Assembly: GCA_036725605.1 (NCBI GenBank)
Contig: DAIMDW010000001.1
Coordinates: 558,001-622,000 of the forward strand
DNA length: 64,000 nt
Direction of reading: 5' to 3'
Source: CALBTQ01 sp036725605
Lineage (GTDB): Bacteria > Lernaellota > Lernaellaia > Lernaellales > Lernaellaceae
Every line of letters starts with the position of its first letter. The first letter of the stretch is position 1. Made by a program: the position numbers and the translations under genes. The notes beneath the pieces were generated by a model. It saw only the letters and a list, made by a program, of their open reading frames with translations, was not told the origin of the DNA and ran no database searches. Of the stretch, positions 36,626 through 44,611 are shown piece after piece.

Positions 36626-37576
36626 TCAGCCCAATTCGGGCGGCTCGGCGATCGATATGTGATGGTCGCGGCAGAAGGTCGGCCAGCCGATGACCGTGCC
36701 GCCCATGAAGGTCATGCGCACCGCCTCGGCCGGGCAATTGTTGATGCACCCGCAACAGAGGATGCACCGTTCGCGGTCGATCAGCAGTTCCGCCGGATCG
36801 ATCGCCCCCACCGGGCATGTCGCCGCGCACGTACCGCACTTGATGCACACGTCGTGATCGACGTGGTGTTCGCCGGTCAATTTTTTCATCCACCACATCG
36901 GCTTGAAAGCCGTGAGCATCCCCGAAAAATCGCACTCGTGATCGATCGCCGTGACCTGATTGGCGCGCACGTGCTCCAGCAGGTCGCGGGCGAATTGCCG
37001 ACAGCGTTCGTAGGTTTCCGTATCGGGCAGATGCTTGAAGCGCAACGTGCGTTTCGCGCCCGAGCCGGTCAGCGAAGGGGCGAAGGTGTTCATGTTGCTG
37101 AACGCGCTCATGCCCACCGGCACGCCGCCCTTGGCCGTCAGCAGTTCCACCAGATTCCAGCCGGTGTTGATCGGATTGGAACCCTTGTTGCCGTAGGTCA
37201 CCCACGCGGCGACCGGCACTCGCGACAGCGACGGCAGCGTGGTCAGCCGGTCAACGACGTTGGGCGGCACGTCCATGTAATGCACCGGCACACCGATCAC
37301 CACCAGGTCGAAATTCGCCGCCGTGCTCAAATCGAAATCGCGTAGCGGCGCGGCGGTTGTTTGCAGCCCTTCGGTTTCAAAGGTCTTGGCCAGCAAGCGC
37401 CCCAGACGCTGCGTGTGGCCGGTCTGGCCGTACCAGAGCACCAGCGCCGATTGCGGATCGTTGCTGCGCATCTTCACCGGCGCGATCGACCGGGCGTTGC
37501 ACGTGTCGGCGCAACCGGCCGCTCCGCCCACCAGCGCGGCGCCGGCCCCGACGAGAAACTGACGACGATCAAGCAT
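36626..37576 (-). CDS. Flavodoxin/2x[4Fe-4S] ferredoxin protein with Tat/lipoprotein-like N-terminus
   Basis: 316 residues from the ATG at 37576 (AAGGGA upstream). The N-terminus DRRQFLVGAGAALVGGAAGC combines a twin-arginine signal and a lipobox. A flavodoxin-like domain follows (ALVLWYGQTGHTQRLGRLLA; DLVVIGVPVHYMDVPP), then two ferredoxin clusters in the last 75 residues (CIKCGTCAATCP and CILCCGCINNCP). EFR1-type proteins of this composition are usually cytoplasmic, so Tat export of a folded Fe-S flavoprotein is unusual. It is probably an electron carrier in the periplasm. It is divergent from the amidase gene. Confidence 0.84.
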   Translation of the reverse strand: MLDRRQFLVGAGAALVGGAAGCADTCNARSIAPVKMRSNDPQSALVLWYGQTGHTQRLGRLLAKTFETEGLQTTAAPLRDFDLSTAANFDLVVIGVPVHYMDVPPNVVDRLTTLPSLSRVPVAAWVTYGNKGSNPINTGWNLVELLTAKGGVPVGMSAFSNMNTFAPSLTGSGAKRTLRFKHLPDTETYERCRQFARDLLEHVRANQVTAIDHECDFSGMLTAFKPMWWMKKLTGEHHVDHDVCIKCGTCAATCPVGAIDPAELLIDRERCILCCGCINNCPAEAVRMTFMGGTVIGWPTFCRDHHISIAEPPELG

Positions 37577-37701
37577 GGTGTATTCCCTTTCGTTGCCTGA
37601 CTTTATGCCCATGAAACGTCGCTGGCAACCAGCGCGATGCTTTACATCCGACGGCAATCCGGCTAAAGGAGAACGACAAAACCAATGATGAGGATGTCGC
37701 G

Positions 37702-39159
37702 ATGCCGCAACCGGTATATACACCTCGGGAAATTATCGAGATGGACGCCACCGCCGTTCTGGCCGCCTATCGCGCCGGCACGCTGCTGCCCAGCCAGGCC
37801 GTCGACGCCTACATCGCCCATCAGCAGCGGTTCAACGGCAAGCTCAACGCGATCGTCGACGAGCGCTACGCGGCCGCGCGGGCCGATGCGGCGCGGTGCG
37901 ACGAGTTGCTGGCGCAGGGAAAACCCGAGGGCGCGTTGTTCGGCGTGCCCATGTCGATCAAGGAAGGCTTTGACGTCGTGGGCATGCACACCACCGGAGG
38001 GCTGGTGGAAAACCGCAACCGCATCGCCCACACCGACGCCAACGCGGTGGTCCGGCTCAAACGCGCGGGCGCGATCATCCTGAACAAAACCAACACGCCG
38101 GAACTTTGCTTCTGCCAGGAGACCGACAACAACCTCTTCGGGCGCTCGAACAACCCGTGGAACCTCGCCCGCACCACCGGCGGTTCGTCGGGTGGCGAAG
38201 CGGCGCTGATGGCCGTGGGCGGCGCGGCGGTCGGCTTCGGCTCGGACATCGGCGGCTCGATCCGTCTGCCCGCGCATTTTTGCGGCGTGGTCGGCTTCAA
38301 ACCCGGCGCCTTCGCCTACCCGTCCGGTGGTCATTACGCGGGCAAAACGGCCGAGCATCAGGAAATGCTCATCGGCTACGGACCGCTCGCCAAATCGGTG
38401 CGCGATGCGATGCTCGTGTACGCGGCCGTACATCCGTCGTTCCGGCCGCCGCGCGACGCATCGCTGCCGTCGCGCCTGCCGGTGATCAGCTTCGCTTCCT
38501 TCGAGCGGACAATCTGCTCGCGCGAAACGTCACGCATCCATTTTCAGGCGCAGGAACTGCTGCGTGAACGAGACGCGGCGATCGACACCCGCCCGCCGGT
38601 ATTCATGCGCCGCGTCGCCGACGCCTGGCAATTGATCATGAGCGAAGACAAAGGCAGCGGCGTGGTCGACGAGGTGTACCCGGGACGGCCCCGCGCCTAC
38701 CTGCACGATCTGTTGCGCGCCAAGCTCGGCCGGCGCGCCGACCATCATCCGTTTCTGACCTGGGGCATTCTGGGCACGCAACTGTTTCCGCCCAACGACA
38801 AACAACTGCGCTGGGCGGTCGATTTCGCCAAGGACAGCACGCGGCAGTTGGCCGAAACGCTCGGTGAAACCGGCGTGCTGCTCACTCCGGCCTATCCGAC
38901 GCCCGCGAAAAAACACGGGCAGGTGTACGGCGAGATTTTCAGCATCACGATGTCGTTTCGCAAGGTGATGCCCTTCATGGCGCTGGGCAATGTGCTGGGG
39001 CTGGCCTCGCTGATCGTGCCGTGCGGATTTTCCGACGACGGTCTGCCCATCGGTCTGCAGGTGGCGACGCCGGTGGGCAATGAGGCGACGATGTTCCGCG
39101 TCGCTTTGTTGTTGGAAAAAGCGTTCGGCGGCTACCGACGCAACACACAGTACGATTAA
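37702..39159 (+). CDS. Amidase signature family enzyme
   Basis: 485 residues. The Ser-cisSer-Lys triad is visible: Lys in GVPMSIKEGF, and the two serines of GGSSGGEAALMA with GSDIGGSIRLPAHFCG. AGAIILNKTNTPELC is the family's usual intermediate segment. It hydrolyses a C-N amide bond; fatty-acid-amide-hydrolase-like members share this length, but the substrate is not predictable and GatA is unlikely without GatB/GatC. It has no signal peptide. Its stop codon overlaps that of the convergent HD-GYP regulator by four bases (TTAA). Confidence 0.9.
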   Translation: MPQPVYTPREIIEMDATAVLAAYRAGTLLPSQAVDAYIAHQQRFNGKLNAIVDERYAAARADAARCDELLAQGKPEGALFGVPMSIKEGFDVVGMHTTGGLVENRNRIAHTDANAVVRLKRAGAIILNKTNTPELCFCQETDNNLFGRSNNPWNLARTTGGSSGGEAALMAVGGAAVGFGSDIGGSIRLPAHFCGVVGFKPGAFAYPSGGHYAGKTAEHQEMLIGYGPLAKSVRDAMLVYAAVHPSFRPPRDASLPSRLPVISFASFERTICSRETSRIHFQAQELLRERDAAIDTRPPVFMRRVADAWQLIMSEDKGSGVVDEVYPGRPRAYLHDLLRAKLGRRADHHPFLTWGILGTQLFPPNDKQLRWAVDFAKDSTRQLAETLGETGVLLTPAYPTPAKKHGQVYGEIFSITMSFRKVMPFMALGNVLGLASLIVPCGFSDDGLPIGLQVATPVGNEATMFRVALLLEKAFGGYRRNTQYD

Positions 39160-40268
39160 TCGAAGTCGAATCCGTCCTCATAAAACAGTTGCAGGCAGGC
39201 GTCGACGACCGCCGCGTCGTACTGCACGCCCTTTTTCGCCGAGATGTCCTCCAGCGCCGACGCCAGTCCCTGCCCCGGCCGATAAGGTCGATGATAGGCC
39301 ATCGCCTCGACCACGTCGGAGACCGAGATGATCTTCGTTTCCAACAAAATCTTGCTGTCGCTCAATCCTTGCGGATACCCCGAGCCGTCGATGCGCTCAT
39401 GATGCTGCAACACGATCTCGGCGATGTGCTTGGGTAGATTCGTTTTATGCAGAATATCATAACCGACCTGCGGATGCTTGCGCACCAACGCGAGTTCCTC
39501 GCTGGACAGCTCGCCCGGGCGCGCCAGGATTTCCGCCGGCACGGTCATCTTGCCCAGGTCGTGAATCAACCCGGCCATGTACAGCAGCCGAATGCGATCC
39601 TCCGCCAGGCCCATTTTCTCGGCGATGCGCCGGGCCAGTTTGGCCACCCGCAGTTGATGGCCGGCCGTGTACGGATCGCGTTTTTCGATCGTCTCGGACA
39701 TGATATGAATGATGTCCTCGTTCGCTTTGGCCAACTCGTCCAGCGACCGTTGCAGTTCCTCCTGTACCTCGGCGCGCTCCTGAATTTCCAACTCCAACCG
39801 TTTGTTGGCCTCGATGAGCATGGCGGTGCGTTCGTCCACCAGCCGTTCCAGATGCTTCTGATAACGGAAATTTTCCTCTTCGAGCCGTTGCTTCTCGTCG
39901 CTGAGTTGCTTGATGCGGGCGGCGCCGACCACGACCTTGCGGATGTCCCGCCCACTGACTGGCTTGGCCAGATAATCGAAGGCGCCGGCGCGCACCGCTT
40001 CGGAAGCCGTTTCCACCGTCGGCTCGCCGGTGATCATGATCACCTGGATGTTCTTCGATATCTTGCGGATCTCGCCAAGCAACTCGATACCGTTCATCCG
40101 CGGCAGAATGATGTCGCTGACCACCACGTCGAATTGGTCGGACTTGATCAACTCCAACGCACTGATGGCGTTGTCGGCCATGGACACGTCATGCATATCC
40201 TGTTTCAAAAAGGCATTGAACGTATGACGGATACTTTCTTCATCGTCGACAATGAGGACTTTAGCCAT
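39156..40268 (-). CDS. Response regulator with HD-GYP output domain
   Basis: 370 residues from the ATG at 40268. The receiver has D8-D9 and phospho-acceptor D52 (VVVSDIILPRMNG), and the switch Lys in DYLAKPVSGRD. A long coiled coil (about 125-190) leads to the HD-GYP domain: GLIHDLGKMTVPAEIL (HD), HHERIDGSGYP (GYP), AMAYHRPYRPGQG. Active HD-GYP enzymes degrade c-di-GMP to GMP. The start overlaps the stop of the upstream kinase gene by eight bases (ATGGCTAA), so the pair is almost certainly one phosphorelay. Confidence 0.93.
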   Translation of the reverse strand: MAKVLIVDDEESIRHTFNAFLKQDMHDVSMADNAISALELIKSDQFDVVVSDIILPRMNGIELLGEIRKISKNIQVIMITGEPTVETASEAVRAGAFDYLAKPVSGRDIRKVVVGAARIKQLSDEKQRLEEENFRYQKHLERLVDERTAMLIEANKRLELEIQERAEVQEELQRSLDELAKANEDIIHIMSETIEKRDPYTAGHQLRVAKLARRIAEKMGLAEDRIRLLYMAGLIHDLGKMTVPAEILARPGELSSEELALVRKHPQVGYDILHKTNLPKHIAEIVLQHHERIDGSGYPQGLSDSKILLETKIISVSDVVEAMAYHRPYRPGQGLASALEDISAKKGVQYDAAVVDACLQLFYEDGFDFD

Positions 40269-43200
40269 GATTGGGCTCCTCGTGTTCGCTGCCGTTGTCG
40301 TCACCCTTCAATGACCAACCGGGGTCGATCGGCAGGTCTATATAAAAACGTGTAAATCTCATTTTTTCACTTTCAACCCGAATTCTTCCTTTATGTTCAT
40401 TTATTATCCCATGACTGACCGAAAGTCCCAGTCCGGTGCCCGCATCGCGCGTTTTGGTCGTGAAAAACGGATCGAAAATCCGGTGCCTGATTTCCTCGTC
40501 GATCCCCTCGCCGTGATCTTCGACCACCGTGCGAATCCACTTTCGTTCATCCTCTTCGAACAGATGGGCGTCGATCCTGAGCACTTTTTCTTCATTGAAT
40601 GCCGGATAACGATGATTCAGCGAGTCGCGGGCGTTGGCGATCAGGTTGATGAACACCTGCTGCAATTGTTGGCTGCGGCATTTGATCGAGGGCAAATCGC
40701 GCGATACGTCGACCTGTAAGGTGATTTGATCCTTGCGCAAAACGGTTTCCATCAGCCCCAGGGAGGCCTCGATGATGTCGGCGAGCACCGCCGGGCTGTG
40801 CCGCTCCTTATCCTGCCGGGCAAAGGACAGCAAATTGTGAACGATCTTGGCCACCCGTTTGCTTTCCTCGATGATTTTCTCCGTATAAACCATCGAGTCA
40901 TCGCCGGAGGCGAGATGGTCCTGGATCAGCTCGGCGAAATTCATGATGCCGTTGAGCGGATTGTTGATTTCGTGGGCGATGCCGCTGGCCAGGGTGCCGA
41001 TCGATTCCAGTTTCTGTTGTTGCCGCAATTGCGCCTCCAGGTTTTCCCGCACCGCTTCATTGCGTTGATGCGCCAGAACGTGCGTGAACAAGTCGGCGAC
41101 GGTTTTCAAAAATTCCACGTCCACCTCGAGCCAGCGCCGCGCTTCGACGATCGTCTCCAGGCCGAGGAAGCCCACCAGGTCGCCATGGTGGGCAACCGGC
41201 ACAATCAGAATCGATTGAACGTCCTCACGGTCGAGTTCATCCCGCAGCGCGTTCGCCTCGGGAGGCAACGAGTCGACGTCGTCCACCATGATCGGCTGAA
41301 AAACGCGCAATTGTTTCAACAACCAGGAATGATCTTCATAAGGGAGGTTTTTTTGATTTTCTTTTCGCGTGGCGACACCCCCGCAACACCATTCATGCGT
41401 CGTGGCGAAGGTTTGTTTGGCCTCGTCGGTTTGGCAGAGGAAAGCACGCTCGACATCCTTGAATTGGCCGATTTTCGCCAGCGAGGATTCAATGGTCCGA
41501 TCGATTTCCTCCAACGATCCGGCCACGAAATCGGCGGAGATCTCACCGATCATCTGGTCGGTGCGCATCCGTTCCACCAACTCCCGACGCGCCTTTCTTC
41601 GTTCGGTGATGTCGTTGGCGTACACGGCGATGCGCGTGACCTCTTTCTGCTCGTCGAACACCGGATACAAACTCGTGTCCATGATCCGCGTTCGCCACGC
41701 CGTCTCCCAGCGTAACGGCCGACCGGATTCAATTACTTTGCGGATTTCTTCCTCGGCGACGATCTCCTGTTCCGGCGCCAGGTGGTCGTAAATCGATTGG
41801 CCGATGATTTTCTCCGGCGTTCTTTCCAGGTATTCCGCCGCCACGGAATTCAACGCCAATACGTCGCCTTGCGCATCGATCAACAAAGCGGCGTTCGTTG
41901 TTGCATTCAGTAGCGCGCGGGCGGTTTCCTCGCTCTCGCGCAACGCCTTTTCCGCTCGCACGCGATCGGTGATGTCGGTCAACACGGCGATGACGCCGAT
42001 CAGATTGTCCGCGCCGTCGCGCTTGTATCGCCAATCGACCTGCACCTCCCGAATCAGCCCGTTCTTGTCTTTGATCCGGTCGAAATACACGGTTGGTTCA
42101 GGCTCGTTTGTGATTATATCGCTGAAATATTGTTCCGATTTACCACGGATAATATCGTCGGCCGCGGTATCGAAAATCGTCATGCCGATCATCTCTTCCG
42201 GCGAATACTGGAAAATATTGCGGCAGGCCTGGTTGGTAAAAACAAAGCGTCCCTTCAAATCGATTTCCTGCACCACGTGGGGCAGCAACTGCAACAGATG
42301 GTGATATCTCTCCTCGCTGGCTTTGAGCGCCCGTTCGCTTTGTTGCAAATCGGTTACGTCCAGAATCATTCCGACCAGGCCGTTGATCTTGCCCGCCACA
42401 TTATGAAAGGCCGCTTTATAAAAGATAACCTGACGCTCCTGCCCCTGGGCATTCATGACCGAGCCTTCGCGCACCAGTCGCCCGCCGCTTTCCAGCAAGC
42501 GGCGATCGTCCGCTTCCTTCTGGTCGATGTACTTGAGCGGAATGACCTCATCGATGTTCCGGTTCGACAGTTCGTCCTTGCCAACGCCGATCAACCGTTC
42601 GAAGGCTTGATTGCAGCCCAAAAAGCGTCTCTCGATATCAACATAATAAATGGGGTTGGGCATGTTGTTGATCAGTGTACTGAGAAACTCGACCGATTCT
42701 TTCAAGGAGATTTCCGCCTGCTTTTTTTCGGTCACCTGGTCGTAAACGGCGACGATTTCCCCGGAAGGCAATCTATAGACAAAATTCTTGTACCAGTTTT
42801 GCAGTTTATTGTCCGTATAAAAGGAAACCGGATGATGCTCCGGCTCGCCGGTTCGCCACACGCGTTTGAACACGTCGAGCAAACCGAACTCAACGATGCC
42901 GGGATGCACCTCCGTCACATTCCGGCCGATGATCTTCTCGCGCGTTGTGTTGTCGATGCGCAGCCCGGTCAGGTTGATGTCCTTGAAGAAAAACTGTTCG
43001 CCGTTCTCACGGACTTCGTAAACGGCCACGCCGCTGCTCATGTGGTCGAACAATCCCTTGTAGCGCCGTTCGCTATCGCGCACTCGCTCTTCCAGCCGTT
43101 TGCGGTCGTCGATATCCAATTGCATGCCGGCCATGCGCAACGGCTCGCCGTATTTGTCCCAATCAACGATCCGCCCCTGCACCGCCACCCATTTCCAGGC

Positions 43201-44397
43201 GCCGTCCCCGGTTTTCATCCGATGTTCCGAGCTGAAAAACTGCTTCATTCCCGCCAGATGACGATCGATTTTTCGCCGCACCTCCGGCAAGTCGTCCGGA
43301 TGAATCAACGATGACCAAGGATTTTCGATGTGCTCGAGTTCCTCGTCGCTGTAATTGAGCAATTCCCCCCAATGATTGTTCAACGTGATGGAATCGGATT
43401 CGAGGTTCCAGTCCCACGAACCGAACCGGCCGCCCTTTTGAATCATCGAAAGGTTCTCGTTGGTCGAACGCAGGGCCGTTTCAATACCGCGCCGCTCCAG
43501 GAAGGCCAACGCCGCGCCCAGCGTCGGAACGGCAATGATTGTCAAATAGATCGCCGTCAGAATCATTGTTTCCAAACCGGTCGGCAACAGCAGCGGTCCT
43601 TGCCCCGCCAGGGTGAAATAAACCGACAAACCGGCCGTGATCACGATCGCCAACGACGCGCTGAACAAGTCGAAGCGTAGGGCGATGTAAATCAAAATCG
43701 GTATGACGACAAACTCGAAATGAAACAGCGGCGTATGACCGAAAAATCCGATCGAGTGCCGTAACAGGGAAACGTTGACGACAATCAAAACAATGAACGC
43801 AAGCAGTTGTTCAATCCGGCGCCAAGGGGTTCGTTTCACCACCGCCGGCGTTGACTGCGATAACAAAACGGGAGTGGTCACCAAAATGCCGCTGAAGGCG
43901 CTCAACCACCACGCCAGCCAGACGAACGGAACCTCGTTCAAGGACGTCAGCCGTCCCCAGACGAAGCCGAACATACCGATCGTCGCCAAGATCGTCGCGC
44001 CGATAATCGCCCCGAAAAAGAGAAACCTGACCAGGAAAAACATCGAATCGAACCGGCGGCTTCCGGTCGTTTGCCGCAACAATGAGGCGCTGACGAGCGC
44101 CGCCAGCGCGGCTCCCAGGCCGATGGTCATCGCCGTCGGCAACGCGCCGTCCGTCAGGCGGCTTGTCCAGAGACTCGCCGTCGCCGCGCCGATAAAAATT
44201 CCCGGCAACAACCGGTAACCGAAGACCAAAACCGCGGCCAGCGCCAAGCCCGACAACACGCACGCCGGCGCCGCCAGTGAGAGGGGAATGGATAATTGCC
44301 TCGCCCCCATCGCGACAATCCAATAAGCGGCAATCAGCGCCGCATTGGCGGCCGGCATAACCGGTTTGGATAATTTAATAACCTGGACGGATTTCAT
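40261..44397 (-). CDS. Large MASE1-multi-PAS-GAF histidine kinase
   Basis: 1378 residues from the ATG at 44397; a GTG at 44451 would add 18 residues and neither start has a good ribosome site. The N-terminal ~300 residues hold about eight helices (a MASE1 sensor: IVAMGARQLSIPLSLAAPAC). Then come at least five PAS modules (WDWNLESDSITLNNHWGELL is the first), a GAF-like domain (about 960-1120), the H-box H1142 in GIAHEINNPLNGIMNF, and a HATPase domain (NLIANARDSL; VEDHGEGID; GTGLGLSVS). There is no receiver; the signal should pass to the HD-GYP regulator whose gene overlaps it. The result is a membrane-input route to c-di-GMP breakdown. Confidence 0.9.
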   Translation of the reverse strand: MKSVQVIKLSKPVMPAANAALIAAYWIVAMGARQLSIPLSLAAPACVLSGLALAAVLVFGYRLLPGIFIGAATASLWTSRLTDGALPTAMTIGLGAALAALVSASLLRQTTGSRRFDSMFFLVRFLFFGAIIGATILATIGMFGFVWGRLTSLNEVPFVWLAWWLSAFSGILVTTPVLLSQSTPAVVKRTPWRRIEQLLAFIVLIVVNVSLLRHSIGFFGHTPLFHFEFVVIPILIYIALRFDLFSASLAIVITAGLSVYFTLAGQGPLLLPTGLETMILTAIYLTIIAVPTLGAALAFLERRGIETALRSTNENLSMIQKGGRFGSWDWNLESDSITLNNHWGELLNYSDEELEHIENPWSSLIHPDDLPEVRRKIDRHLAGMKQFFSSEHRMKTGDGAWKWVAVQGRIVDWDKYGEPLRMAGMQLDIDDRKRLEERVRDSERRYKGLFDHMSSGVAVYEVRENGEQFFFKDINLTGLRIDNTTREKIIGRNVTEVHPGIVEFGLLDVFKRVWRTGEPEHHPVSFYTDNKLQNWYKNFVYRLPSGEIVAVYDQVTEKKQAEISLKESVEFLSTLINNMPNPIYYVDIERRFLGCNQAFERLIGVGKDELSNRNIDEVIPLKYIDQKEADDRRLLESGGRLVREGSVMNAQGQERQVIFYKAAFHNVAGKINGLVGMILDVTDLQQSERALKASEERYHHLLQLLPHVVQEIDLKGRFVFTNQACRNIFQYSPEEMIGMTIFDTAADDIIRGKSEQYFSDIITNEPEPTVYFDRIKDKNGLIREVQVDWRYKRDGADNLIGVIAVLTDITDRVRAEKALRESEETARALLNATTNAALLIDAQGDVLALNSVAAEYLERTPEKIIGQSIYDHLAPEQEIVAEEEIRKVIESGRPLRWETAWRTRIMDTSLYPVFDEQKEVTRIAVYANDITERRKARRELVERMRTDQMIGEISADFVAGSLEEIDRTIESSLAKIGQFKDVERAFLCQTDEAKQTFATTHEWCCGGVATRKENQKNLPYEDHSWLLKQLRVFQPIMVDDVDSLPPEANALRDELDREDVQSILIVPVAHHGDLVGFLGLETIVEARRWLEVDVEFLKTVADLFTHVLAHQRNEAVRENLEAQLRQQQKLESIGTLASGIAHEINNPLNGIMNFAELIQDHLASGDDSMVYTEKIIEESKRVAKIVHNLLSFARQDKERHSPAVLADIIEASLGLMETVLRKDQITLQVDVSRDLPSIKCRSQQLQQVFINLIANARDSLNHRYPAFNEEKVLRIDAHLFEEDERKWIRTVVEDHGEGIDEEIRHRIFDPFFTTKTRDAGTGLGLSVSHGIINEHKGRIRVESEKMRFTRFYIDLPIDPGWSLKGDDNGSEHEEPNHG

Positions 44398-44611
44398 TCC
44401 CGCTTTTTTCCTCGGATTTTTTTGATCGCGTACTTTTTTTATGCGCTGCACTTCTTTATAAACTAATGATTTCCTCCAAACAAAACAACGAAGGATAATT
44501 TTTAATCCTCCGTCCGGCCGGTCCCTGCGGGAGTTATCCCACGCGGCGGTCTATACTTTTTTGTTGGGTAATGATAATCCTTTATGCTCAGTCGTTGCCG
44601 AAAGGAATTGT

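Noticed and set aside
40261..44451. Kinase start at GTG 44451
   Set aside because: The added 18 residues are basic, with no conserved feature. The ATG at 44397 directly precedes the MASE1 segment, though neither start has a good ribosome site.
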